Assembly: GCA_009777165.1 (NCBI GenBank)
Contig: WRML01000008.1
Location: forward strand, 1 to 18,454
Origin: Kiritimatiellota bacterium
GTDB taxonomy: Bacteria; Verrucomicrobiota; Kiritimatiellia; RFP12; UBA1067
Direction of reading: 5' to 3'
DNA length: 18,454 nt
Part shown: one piece after another, positions 6,637 through 13,789 of the stretch
Position numbering within the stretch: position 1 is the stretch's first letter
Layout: every line of letters begins with the position of its first letter
Made by a program: the position numbers and the translations under genes
Notes under the pieces: model-generated
What the model saw: the letters and a program-made list of their open reading frames with translations, nothing else
The model's database searches: none
What the model was told of the DNA's origin: nothing

Positions 6637-8978
6637 GGGAGGGGGGCTAAGAGGATCTCCACATCCGCCTTGCGCGCGGGGGGAGTGATATCCCACGTCA
6701 CGATTTTACCGTCTTTGACTTGACCCGTGACGATCGTGCCTTTGGACAGGTGGAGTTTGAAGTCAACATCCCACTGCGCGGGCCATGCGGGGAAGAGGTA
6801 GATTTTGCCCGTGTGCGACTCTTGCGCCAGCATCCGCTGGAGCGCGATCGCCCCGGCCCCGAAATGGTCGAAGTCCGGGCAGGAGTCGGGGCCCTCCCTG
6901 CCAAACAACGGGAAACGGCAGATTGGCGTGGCGGTCCGGAAACGCTTGACCAGCCCCTCCGCACTCTCCTTCGCGTTCGCGCTCAACGCCCAGAAAATCT
7001 CGTTCTGCGCCCAGCAGTGCGACTGCATCGCGCCTTTGTTCGCAGGGTTCCGGATCGTCCAGTCCACAATGTCCTTTGACCCCTCCGCCAATCCGAACAG
7101 GCGGAACGGGAAGGCAGGGTACAGCTCGCCGATTTCACTGTTGTGGCACTTCTCCCACGTGTCGGCGGGGGCGATGGCGGTACGGCCCTCGATCTCGCGC
7201 AGGGGGACCCTCGGCAGGTCCACGTGGAGCCGCCGCCAGTGGGCCTGGTCGTCCGGTGTCCCGGCGTCCAGCGCCAGCAGCCCCTCGATGCAGTAGCGCA
7301 GGCCGGCGATGTCGGGGGCGGGGTTCACGGCGACCCAGTAGGTCTCCAGGACCTGGGCGGGTTCAAGGCGGATCTTCCCGTTGGCGTCCCGGGGGTAGTG
7401 CTGGTCGAAAAACGTGAGGATTTCGCGTGCGAAGGGGACCAGGGCCTCTTCGCAAAAGGCGGCGCCGTCGGGCGCGTAACGCACGTAATCGAGCATCATG
7501 GTGACGGTCTCGAGCCCAGCGGTAAAATAATAGTCATGGTACCAGCCCCCGTAGGTTTCGCCCGGCTGGGTCTTGGGGGGGAGGATGCCTTTATCGCAAT
7601 CGCGCTCGGCACCGTCGAGCTCGATGTTCTCGCGGTAGTAGGCACCGTCATGCCCGAAGTGCGCCTTGGTGATCGCCTTGCGCATGGGGAGCAAGCGCAG
7701 GTACTGGTCAAAGAACGGTTTCATCAGGTCGAAGTCGCCGCTCATCAGCAACGGCCAGTAGAGGAGCCGCTGGTTCTGGAACGTGAAACGCCGCCCCCAC
7801 ATCCGGTCATCCTCATGCGTCAGCCAGTTTCCGTCCGCCTGCCTCACGGCAAAGGGGCGCTCCTTGTCCACGCGCAGCTGTTGCGTGAAGAGGCCGCCGT
7901 TGAACTTCGCCTGATACGGCCCGCGGCTTTGGGCGGCCATGAAGAAGCGGTTGACCATGTATGCCCGCGAAACCAGCGCCGCACCGTCGGCGTCATCCGC
8001 GCGCCCTCCGGCGTATTCGCCTTTGAGCGCGTTGCGGGCCGACGTGTCAACGCGCGTGTCCGAAGCGCAGATCCATCCACGCGCCCAGAAGTCGCGCCAC
8101 CACGCGCAATGCGCCTCCCAGTCCGCCGCGACCTCCACCGGGCGCTCCGCCATCTTCCGGATGGCATCGCCCCATTCCCTCGCCGGTTCCGGTGTCTGCA
8201 TCCGCAGGGCATAGACGCGGACATCCACGGATGTCCCGCTTGCGACCCGGCGCGGCGCACGCTTCCCGTCAACCGTCATGTCCAGCAGGTTGCCGAACGT
8301 GCCGAAGCGGAACGGGTCCGGGAACGACCGCGCCATCTCCTCCACGCGGTAATCCCGCAAGTCCAGCGGATAGACGCTCGCGTCGCCAACCCAGAAATAC
8401 CAGATCGCGGGATTCTGCAACGCCTCGTCCGCACCGTCCGCGCTCGCCAGAAAGGTGTCCTGGGGGGGGACTGCAGGGAACGACTCACGGGCAATCTTGT
8501 TTGCAGGGCAGGCCAGCAGACTGCGCTCCCACACGTCTGGGTCCGCGCGCACCTGCACAGGTTCGGGCGACATCACCTGAACATGCAGGACGTTGCGGTG
8601 CGCATCCGCCCACACCCGAACCTGAACCCCGCCAGCCTCGATCAGGATCGAGCCTGTGAGCAAGTCCAGTGTCTGCCGGAACGGCTTGCCCTTTTCAAAC
8701 GGGTTGGGCGAGAGCGAGACCTTGACCCGCCCCGTCTTGAAGATGTCCCCGCAGAACGTCAGCGCGTCGCTCTTCGCCAGCAACAGGTAGAGGTCACCGT
8801 CCTCAAGGGCATAGACGCTTGCCGCGAGGTCGCCATTCCCCAGCGGCATGGCACCGCTCGCATCACGGCTCGGCGTGTCCCAGACCACATTGTACGTTTC
8901 GAGGCCCGGCATCCCGACAGTATCTGCCATACTCAGACCGGCAGTCAGAAGCAGAACAACCCATAACGTCTTTTTCAT
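6630..8978 (-). CDS. Secreted GH95-like glycoside hydrolase with DUF5703-type N-terminus
   Basis: The protein probably acts on an oligosaccharide outside the cytoplasm. A Sec signal peptide covers residues 1-18 (cleavage likely after SMA). The N-terminal domain (about 28-260) begins YNVVWDTPSRDASGAMPLGNGD, cut here at GAMPLGNGD (42-50), as in DUF5703/GH95 N-terminal beta-sandwich domains. A long helical region (about 285-680) resembles an (alpha/alpha)6 barrel, with FNGGLFTQQ (359-367) and HNSEIGELYPAFP (612-624) at the positions of GH95 active-site loops. The C-terminal part has FGAGAIALQRML (706-717) and IYLFPAWPAQWD (726-737), matching GH95 tails. At 782 residues the length fits. GH95 enzymes are alpha-L-fucosidases or galactosidases, but this divergent branch may differ, so the substrate is left open. 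The ATG has AAAGGA 9 nt upstream; speA ends 39 bp before it on the same strand. Confidence 0.78.
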   Translation of the reverse strand: MKKTLWVVLLLTAGLSMADTVGMPGLETYNVVWDTPSRDASGAMPLGNGDLAASVYALEDGDLYLLLAKSDALTFCGDIFKTGRVKVSLSPNPFEKGKPFRQTLDLLTGSILIEAGGVQVRVWADAHRNVLHVQVMSPEPVQVRADPDVWERSLLACPANKIARESFPAVPPQDTFLASADGADEALQNPAIWYFWVGDASVYPLDLRDYRVEEMARSFPDPFRFGTFGNLLDMTVDGKRAPRRVASGTSVDVRVYALRMQTPEPAREWGDAIRKMAERPVEVAADWEAHCAWWRDFWARGWICASDTRVDTSARNALKGEYAGGRADDADGAALVSRAYMVNRFFMAAQSRGPYQAKFNGGLFTQQLRVDKERPFAVRQADGNWLTHEDDRMWGRRFTFQNQRLLYWPLLMSGDFDLMKPFFDQYLRLLPMRKAITKAHFGHDGAYYRENIELDGAERDCDKGILPPKTQPGETYGGWYHDYYFTAGLETVTMMLDYVRYAPDGAAFCEEALVPFAREILTFFDQHYPRDANGKIRLEPAQVLETYWVAVNPAPDIAGLRYCIEGLLALDAGTPDDQAHWRRLHVDLPRVPLREIEGRTAIAPADTWEKCHNSEIGELYPAFPFRLFGLAEGSKDIVDWTIRNPANKGAMQSHCWAQNEIFWALSANAKESAEGLVKRFRTATPICRFPLFGREGPDSCPDFDHFGAGAIALQRMLAQESHTGKIYLFPAWPAQWDVDFKLHLSKGTIVTGQVKDGKIVTWDITPPARKADVEILLAPLPE

Positions 8979-8987
8979 AATCCTTGT

Positions 8988-9006
8988 TCCTTTGCGTCAT
9001 TTGCGT
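8988..9006 (-). repeat. Two tandem 9-mers at the ribosome binding site of the GH95-like gene
   Basis: On the minus strand ACGCAAATG (8998-9006) is followed directly by ACGCAAAGG (8989-8997), eight of nine identical. The AAAGGA at the end of the second copy is the likely Shine-Dalgarno for the hydrolase. The 9-nt period and the AAAGG core recall the larger hairpin repeats in the window, though two copies may be chance. Confidence 0.35.
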
Positions 9007-9017
9007 GCTTCTCCTCT

Positions 9018-10982
9018 CTACTGTTCAAAATACGTGTACCCCCGCAGGCCGTTCTCGTATGCGGCGACGATGCCGCGGCGTTCGGCAGGGGTGATGCGCT
9101 TCGCCTTGACCGCCTCCTCGGCCACTGCGCGGAACTGCTCCATCAACCGCTCAGGACGGTACTCCACATAGCTCAGCACGTCGCCGACCGAGTCGCCACT
9201 CAATTCCTGGACATACTCCACATCGCCGTCCTCATCCACACGCACACTCACCACGTTGGTGTCACCGAAGAGGTTGTGCAGGTCACCCAGCGTCTCCTGG
9301 TACGCGCCGACAAGGAACACCGCCAACACATACGGCTGCGCCTTATTGAATGTGTGCACCGGCAGCACAGGGTTCACGCCGTGCGGGTCAATGAACGTGT
9401 CAATACGGCCGTCGCAATCGCAGGTGATGTCCGAGAGACATGCGTTACGCACTGGTTTCTCGCACAGGCGGTGGATCGGCATGATCGGGAACAGCTGCTC
9501 GATCGCCCATGCGTCCGGCAGCGACTGGAACACGCTGAAATTACAATAGTAGACATCCGCCAGCAACGTGTCCAGCCCCATCAGTCCTTTCGGCACAATC
9601 TTGAGCGTCGCGGTCAACTCGCGGATGCGCGTGAGGATATGCCAGAACAGGCAGTCCGCCACGGCGTGCTGGCGCAACGTGATCTCGCCCTGCTTAAACG
9701 CCTTCTGGATTTCCTCACGGTAGTAGAGCGCGTCGTTGAACGATTCCTGGATGTTCTTCTGGCTTAACGTGCGCGAGACGTACAGCATATTCTCGATGGA
9801 CTCCGGGCGCGGCTCCGGGATATTCTCCGGCGGCTCCTTCTCCTCATAGACCGCGCGGTCCAGCACGTTGATGAGCAAGACCGAATAATAACCGATGAGC
9901 GCACGGCCCGATTCACTGATGACCAACGGGTGCGGGATGTTGTCCTCGTTGCACGCGGTCATGATGCCCTCAATCACGTCCGCGCAATACTCCGAAACCA
10001 CATAGTTGGCGCTGCTCGCGAAACTCGTGTGCGAGCCGTCATAGTCAATCGCCAGCCCCCCCCCGATGTCGAAGATGCCCATGCGGGCCCCCTCCTTCAC
10101 CAGCCCCACATAGAAGCGCGACGCCTCCTTGACACTGTCGCGAATCTCGCGGATGTTCGGCACCTGCGACCCCAAGTGATAATGCAGCAACTCCAGGCAA
10201 TCCAGCATATTCAACTCACGCAAGTGGTCAACGATATCAATCACCTGCGCGGGTGTCAGCCCGAACACGCTCCGGTCTCCGCCCGACTCCGCCCACTTGC
10301 CCCCCACGCGGCTCGACAGCTTCACGCGGATGCCCAGGCGCGGGCGGATGTTCAGCCGCGCCGCCACCTCCAGCGTCAAGTCCAGCTCATCAATCGTTTC
10401 CAGCACGAGGATGGTCTGTAACCCCATCTTGTTCGACGACAGCGCCAGCTCGATGAACTCCGCGTCCTTATAGCCGTTGCAAATCAAGAACGCCTTCGGG
10501 TCGCGCATATACGCAAGCGCGGCGATGAGCTCCGCTTTCGAGCCCGCCTCGAGCCCGTGATGGTACGGCGCACCGAACGTCACCACATCATGCACCGCCT
10601 GCTGCTGCTGATTCACCTTGATGGGGAACACGCCGCGATAGACATTCTGATAATTGTACTCCGCGATTGCCTTCCCGAACGCCTCGTTGATCCGCCGGAT
10701 GCGGTCGCCCAGCAAATCGCTGAACCGCAGCAAGAGCGGCAGGCCAATCCCCCGGTCCTCCAACCCATCCGCGATGTCCGACAACTTCACGCTGACCGTG
10801 CCCCGACCGTTCTTCAAGTTCACCGCGACGTATCCGTCCTCGGTCACTTTGAAATAGCCCTGGCTCCACGAATCCACGCCATACAGTTCCGCGCTTTTGA
10901 CACTGCTCCATCCGTCTAACGCCTCTAACAACGCATGTGCCATTTGACCTGTTACACCCCATACTTTCTTCGTGTTTTCCAT
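9018..10982 (-). CDS. speA: Biosynthetic arginine decarboxylase SpeA
   Basis: SpeA is a PLP enzyme that converts arginine to agmatine, the entry to putrescine without ornithine. The 654-residue protein matches SpeA throughout. YRGVFPIKVNQQ (115-126) carries the PLP lysine K122; HHGLEAGSKAEL (141-152), LLHYHLGSQ (265-273), FDIGGGLAIDYDG (304-316) and SESGRALIGYYS (356-367) follow. The C-terminal TCDCDGRIDTF (520-530) supplies the active-site cysteine region. The start is the ATG at 10980-10982; an in-frame TGA about ten codons upstream leaves no earlier ATG. The Shine-Dalgarno is poor (GGAAG about 16 nt away). The carboxynorspermidine dehydrogenase gene lies 256 bp upstream on the same strand, suggesting shared polyamine duty. 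The glycine codons of DIGGG contain a 9-nt G run (C at 10056-10064 on plus). Confidence 0.95.
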   Translation of the reverse strand: MENTKKVWGVTGQMAHALLEALDGWSSVKSAELYGVDSWSQGYFKVTEDGYVAVNLKNGRGTVSVKLSDIADGLEDRGIGLPLLLRFSDLLGDRIRRINEAFGKAIAEYNYQNVYRGVFPIKVNQQQQAVHDVVTFGAPYHHGLEAGSKAELIAALAYMRDPKAFLICNGYKDAEFIELALSSNKMGLQTILVLETIDELDLTLEVAARLNIRPRLGIRVKLSSRVGGKWAESGGDRSVFGLTPAQVIDIVDHLRELNMLDCLELLHYHLGSQVPNIREIRDSVKEASRFYVGLVKEGARMGIFDIGGGLAIDYDGSHTSFASSANYVVSEYCADVIEGIMTACNEDNIPHPLVISESGRALIGYYSVLLINVLDRAVYEEKEPPENIPEPRPESIENMLYVSRTLSQKNIQESFNDALYYREEIQKAFKQGEITLRQHAVADCLFWHILTRIRELTATLKIVPKGLMGLDTLLADVYYCNFSVFQSLPDAWAIEQLFPIMPIHRLCEKPVRNACLSDITCDCDGRIDTFIDPHGVNPVLPVHTFNKAQPYVLAVFLVGAYQETLGDLHNLFGDTNVVSVRVDEDGDVEYVQELSGDSVGDVLSYVEYRPERLMEQFRAVAEEAVKAKRITPAERRGIVAAYENGLRGYTYFEQ

Positions 10983-11037
10983 CGCGCGCCCGGCGTGCTT
11001 CCGTATTCATGCCTAGTCCGCGAAAAGACCACACCGC

Positions 11038-11066
11038 AATATGCCAAACCCATGCGGAAAGTGCAA
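11038..11066 (-). promoter_or_regulatory. Candidate promoter for speA
   Basis: On the minus strand TTGCAC (11061-11066), a 17-nt spacer and CATATT (11038-11043, four of six) lie about 55 nt before the speA ATG. The match is moderate. It would let speA be transcribed apart from the upstream dehydrogenase gene. Confidence 0.35.
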
Positions 11067-11147
11067 CAGAAAATTTCCCTCATGCCCATGGAATCAATGG
11101 ACGCAATTATGGAAAGGCTGTATTTCTAAAGCGCGAGTATAGATTAA

Positions 11148-11216
11148 GGGACTTAGGAGACCTAGGGGACGCAGGAGGGGGCATGTTCTTTCGTCCCCTT
11201 CGTCTCCGAGGTCTCC
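11148..11216. repeat. Hairpin repeat of 9-nt GGGACNNAG units between the two polyamine genes
   Basis: Tandem 9-mers GGGACTTAG, GAGACCTAG, GGGACGCAG and GAGGGGG run from 11148 on the plus strand. The complement of 11194-11216 reads as similar 9-mers GGAGACCTC, GGAGACGAA and GGGGA. Arms 11156-11178 and 11194-11216 pair at 18 of 23 positions around a 15-nt loop. The element starts 22 bp past the dehydrogenase stop on the minus strand and lies upstream of the speA promoter candidate, so it could end or stabilise the first transcript. It has the same plan as the repeats at 1595-1690 and 16483-16549 with a different unit. Confidence 0.75.
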
Positions 11217-11238
11217 ACCCGGGGGTTCCCCCTCGCCC

Positions 11239-12435
11239 CTATTTACGGAACACTTCGCGTTTGAGTATCTTCCACGGCAGGCCGTAGTGGTTGAGGTCAT
11301 CCATGAAAGGATCGGGGTCGAACTGTTCCATGTTGAACACGCCGGCACCGGACCACTTGCCGGTGAGCATTAACTTCGCGCCAATCATCGCCGGGACACC
11401 TGTCGTGTAGGAAATCGCTTGGGATTTGACTTCGCGGTAACAATCCTCGTGATCGCAGACGTTGTAAATGAAGGCGACGGTGTCGTTGCCATTGGTATCC
11501 TTGCCGCGCACCTGACACCCGATACAGGTCTTGCCTGTTGTCAATGGCCCCAGCGAGGCGGGGTCGGGCAGCAACGCTTTCAAAAATTGGAGCGGGATAA
11601 TCTCGACACCGTTGAAGTTCACAGGGTCAATGCGCGTCATGCCGACGTTGCCGAGCACTTCAAGGTGTTTGAGGTAGTTGTCTGAGAAGCTCATCCAGAA
11701 ACGCGCTTGCTGAAGTCCCTTGATGTGTGTGGCGAGCGATTCGAGTTCCTCGTGGTACATGAGGTAGATGTTCAGCGAACCGAGCTTGTCGGGCATCTTG
11801 AAGGGTGTTTTCACGGACAACGGGGCGGTCTCGACCCAGGTGCCGCGTTTCCAGTAACGCCCTTTCGCAGTGACCTCGCGGATGTTGATTTCAGGGTTGA
11901 AGTTCGTGGCGAAGGGTTGTCCGTGATTCCCGGCGTTGCAGTCAATGATGTCAATTCTCTTAATCGAGGGGATCAGGTGTTTTTGCAGGTAGGTGCAGAA
12001 CACGCTGGTGACGCCCGGGTCGAATCCGGAGCCGAGCAACGCCATGAGCCCCGCCTGCTTGAACCTGTCATGATACGCCCACTGCCATTTGTACTCGAAC
12101 CTGGCGGTGTCTGGCGGCTCATAGTTGGCGGTGTCGAGATAGTTCACGCCCGCCGCGAGACAGGCATCCATGATGTGCAAGTCCTGATACGGTAACGCAA
12201 CATTGATGACAAGCTGGGGCTTGTGCGTTTTGAGCAACTTCGTCAGTTGCGGCACGTTATCCGCATCCACCTGCGCGGTGGTCACCTTGCGGCCAAGCTG
12301 CTTTGCGAGCGTGTCGCATTTCGACTTCGTACGCGAAGCCAAGATAATCTCCGTAAACACCTTGGGCAAGCGCACGCACTTGTGCGCCACAACCGACCCC
12401 ACCCCACCAACACCGATAATCATTACTTTTGCCAT
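11239..12435 (-). CDS. Carboxynorspermidine/carboxyspermidine dehydrogenase (saccharopine dehydrogenase family)
   Basis: This enzyme condenses putrescine or diaminopropane with aspartate beta-semialdehyde and reduces the product with NADPH, giving carboxyspermidine or carboxynorspermidine, in the SAM-independent spermidine route. The 398-residue protein has an N-terminal Rossmann motif GVGGVGSVV (8-16), ASRTKSKCD (33-41), NVALPYQDLHIMDAC (78-92), LDTANYE (100-106), GSGFDPGVTSVF (135-146), CNAGNHGQPFATNFNPE (166-182), KGRYW (191-195), LKALLPDPASL (285-295) and SYTTGVPAMIGAKL (342-355). These match, from memory, the Campylobacter/Vibrio enzyme closely, more than lysine-pathway saccharopine dehydrogenases, whose annotation name it may carry. 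The start is the ATG at 12433-12435, with AAGGAG at 12443-12448; an open extension upstream covers the promoter and is rejected. speA nearby supports a polyamine role. The partner decarboxylase (NspC) is not in the window. Confidence 0.88.
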   Translation of the reverse strand: MAKVMIIGVGGVGSVVAHKCVRLPKVFTEIILASRTKSKCDTLAKQLGRKVTTAQVDADNVPQLTKLLKTHKPQLVINVALPYQDLHIMDACLAAGVNYLDTANYEPPDTARFEYKWQWAYHDRFKQAGLMALLGSGFDPGVTSVFCTYLQKHLIPSIKRIDIIDCNAGNHGQPFATNFNPEINIREVTAKGRYWKRGTWVETAPLSVKTPFKMPDKLGSLNIYLMYHEELESLATHIKGLQQARFWMSFSDNYLKHLEVLGNVGMTRIDPVNFNGVEIIPLQFLKALLPDPASLGPLTTGKTCIGCQVRGKDTNGNDTVAFIYNVCDHEDCYREVKSQAISYTTGVPAMIGAKLMLTGKWSGAGVFNMEQFDPDPFMDDLNHYGLPWKILKREVFRK

Positions 12436-12462
12436 ACCCGAACTCCTTCTACAGAATGTAAA

Positions 12463-12491
12463 AGTATGGCGGAACTCGGGCGGAAAGTCAA
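12463..12491 (-). promoter_or_regulatory. Candidate promoter for the carboxynorspermidine dehydrogenase gene
   Basis: On the minus strand TTGACT (12486-12491), a 17-nt spacer and CATACT (12463-12468, four of six) lie 27 nt before the ATG at 12435. This placement supports that start over the longer reading frame. Confidence 0.5.
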
Positions 12492-12557
12492 TAGGCTTCT
12501 TTCCCAACCTCAAAGGTGAAACCTTGACCTCGTGTTTCAACCCCGTTAACTCTGACC

Positions 12558-12587
12558 TTGCCAAACCGGCACCAAAGCCGATACTAT
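12558..12587 (+). promoter_or_regulatory. Candidate promoter for the Nif3-like gene
   Basis: TTGCCA (12558-12563), an 18-nt spacer and TACTAT (12582-12587, four of six) lie 25 nt before the start codon. TTGACC at 12533-12538 is an alternative -35 element with a poorer -10 box. The 177-bp divergent region holds this and the dehydrogenase promoter without overlap. Confidence 0.4.
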
Positions 12588-12612
12588 ACATCTTTCACTT
12601 CGGAGGAAAGAC

Positions 12613-13374
12613 ATGAATGTAACGACGCAGCACGTGACGCGGTTTTTGGATTCAACGCTGAAGACGGACGTCTTCCGCGACACCTCGAACAACGGTTTAC
12701 AGATCGCGAACGACGGCACGGTCTCGCACGTTGCGGTCGGCGTGGACGCGAGCCTCCGTTTCCTGAAAGAGGCCGCCAAGCAAGGCGCCGATTTCGTGAT
12801 CTGCCATCACGGGATAAGTTGGTGCGACTCGCTCAAGCGTATCGCGGGGCTCAACTACGAACTTGTTTCGCTCGCCATCCGCCGCAACATCGCGCTCTAC
12901 GCCTCGCATCTGCCGCTGGACGCGCACCCGCAGTATGGCAACAACGCCCAGCTCTGCCATGCGCTCGGCATCACGCGCCTCAAACCCGCGTTCGGCTATC
13001 ACGGCGAAACCATCGGCTTCATGGGGGCGCTACCCCAAGCGATTCCCTTCCGTGCGTTTTGCGCGCGTGTGGCGGAGAAGGTGAACAAAGCGTTCAGTTC
13101 CGTCGCGTTCGGGCCAGAGAAGGTGAGGACGGTCGGGGTCGTCTCCGGGGGGGCATCCGACATGGTGACCCAAGCGGCGGAACTGGGGGCCGATGTGTTC
13201 CTGACGGGGGAGCCGAGTTTGCAAGGCTATAACCAGGCGGAGAACGCGGGCATGAACGTCGTGTTCGCGGGGCATTACGCGACAGAGGTTTTCGGTATCC
13301 GTGCCCTCGCGAAACGGATTGCCGAGAAATTCCGCATCCCGGTCACGCTGATTGATTTCGCAGTCCCATATTGA
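12613..13374 (+). CDS. Nif3-like dinuclear metal centre protein
   Basis: Nif3/YbgI proteins are conserved toroidal hexamers with a two-metal site. Their cellular role is unsettled; databases often label them GTP cyclohydrolase 1 type 2 homologues. The 253-residue protein begins with the family pattern FRDTSNNGLQI (21-31). The expected metal ligands are present: CHHG with H65 and H66 (64-67), HLPLDAH with D103 (99-105), and GHYATE with H221 and E225 (220-225). TGEPSL (198-203) and the C-terminal FRIPVTLIDF also fit. It is the compact form without the inserted CutA-like domain. The ATG at 12613 has GGAGG at 12602-12606, 6 nt away. It is transcribed divergently from the polyamine gene and apparently alone. 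Confidence 0.93.
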   Translation: MNVTTQHVTRFLDSTLKTDVFRDTSNNGLQIANDGTVSHVAVGVDASLRFLKEAAKQGADFVICHHGISWCDSLKRIAGLNYELVSLAIRRNIALYASHLPLDAHPQYGNNAQLCHALGITRLKPAFGYHGETIGFMGALPQAIPFRAFCARVAEKVNKAFSSVAFGPEKVRTVGVVSGGASDMVTQAAELGADVFLTGEPSLQGYNQAENAGMNVVFAGHYATEVFGIRALAKRIAEKFRIPVTLIDFAVPY

Positions 13375-13436
13375 TTCCCAAGGACAACATGAGCGCACGC
13401 CGTTTGTTCCGGAAAAATCGCGATTGCCTTACGGAT

Positions 13437-13464
13437 AGGCGGTTCGGCGAGAATGCCGTCGCCT
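13437..13464 (+). terminator. Possible terminator hairpin after the Nif3-like gene
   Basis: Outer arms AGGCG (13437-13441) and CGCCT (13460-13464) enclose inner arms CGGC (13445-13448) and GCCG (13455-13458) with a 6-nt loop; a T-rich stretch, TTACCTTTATTT, follows. It lies about 60 nt past the Nif3-like stop. The stem is interrupted and the T-run broken, so the call is weak. Confidence 0.3.
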
Positions 13465-13514
13465 TACCTTTATTTACGGGAGCGTGGCCCGTGAGAACCT
13501 CTGTTGTGACGACC

Positions 13515-13679
13515 CTACTCCCCGCGCGATACGTTTCCGTTCGCGTTCAAGGGGGGGGGGCGGATTTCATCTGCGTGGGGATGTACGATTTTCAACTCGT
13601 CGAGGATGTCAATGGCTTCAACGATTTTTCCCGACGGTCTTTCCGGTCTGCGAGGGGCGTAAACGCCCGTGGCGGGCAT
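13515..13679 (-). CDS. Doubtful 54-residue open frame
   Basis: A minus-strand ATG at 13677-13679 opens a 54-codon frame ending in TAG at 13515-13517. The middle reads GKIVEAIDILDELKIVHPHA (17-36), a plausible acidic amphipathic helix, before a PPP encoded by the G10/C10 run. There is no Shine-Dalgarno and no promoter I can defend. I do not recognise a family. It could be a small protein, a remnant of a larger gene, or a chance frame through an interspersed repeat, which I find most likely. Confidence 0.18.
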   Translation of the reverse strand: MPATGVYAPRRPERPSGKIVEAIDILDELKIVHPHADEIRPPPLNANGNVSRGE

Positions 13680-13719
13680 GAGGGCACTTCGCGTCCATTT
13701 ATTCCATGTTCACCTGCGC

Positions 13720-13748
13720 TTGACGGGGGGTGGGGTTTTCTGTATATT
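13720..13748 (+). promoter_or_regulatory. Promoter for the aminotransferase-gltA run
   Basis: TTGACG (13720-13725, five of six), a 17-nt spacer and TATATT (13743-13748, five of six) form one of the best promoters in the window. The predicted leader is about 35 nt, with GGAG at 13779-13782 before the ATG at 13790. Confidence 0.65.
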
Positions 13749-13789
13749 GTTATGCCTACTGCGGATAGAGTGTGTTATGGAGACATGAT

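Larger units (their letters stand above)
13375..13719. other. Gene-poor interval with several short dyads, likely repeat-derived
   Basis: The 415 bp between the Nif3-like stop and the aminotransferase start hold no confident gene; the last 70 bp hold the aminotransferase promoter and leader. Besides the hairpin at 13437-13464, there are dyads ACGGG-7 nt-CCCGT (13476-13492) and GGGCGT-AA-ACGCCC (13655-13668), plus a G10 run at 13551-13560. Its base pattern is unlike the flanking genes. Several stacked dyads suggest an accumulation of interspersed repeats or a decayed gene. A short minus-strand open frame (13515-13679) is listed separately. Confidence 0.45.

Noticed and set aside
7143..8966. 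607-codon plus-strand frame opposite the GH95-like gene
   Set aside because: Long because of GC bias. The translation lacks recognisable motifs, while the opposite strand has a signal peptide and family motifs.
10937..11287. Plus-strand open frames between the dehydrogenase and speA
   Set aside because: They run through promoter and hairpin sequence, lack a ribosome binding site and show no protein-like composition.
11239..12435. Lysine-pathway saccharopine dehydrogenase
   Set aside because: The CNAGNHGQPFATNFNPE and TGVPAMIGAKL motifs and the neighbouring speA fit the carboxynorspermidine branch better, though automated annotation may use the former name.
12436..12591. 52-codon N-terminal extension of the carboxynorspermidine dehydrogenase
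   Set aside because: It would cover the promoter, and the Rossmann motif starts immediately after the internal ATG, which has AAGGAG 7 nt upstream.
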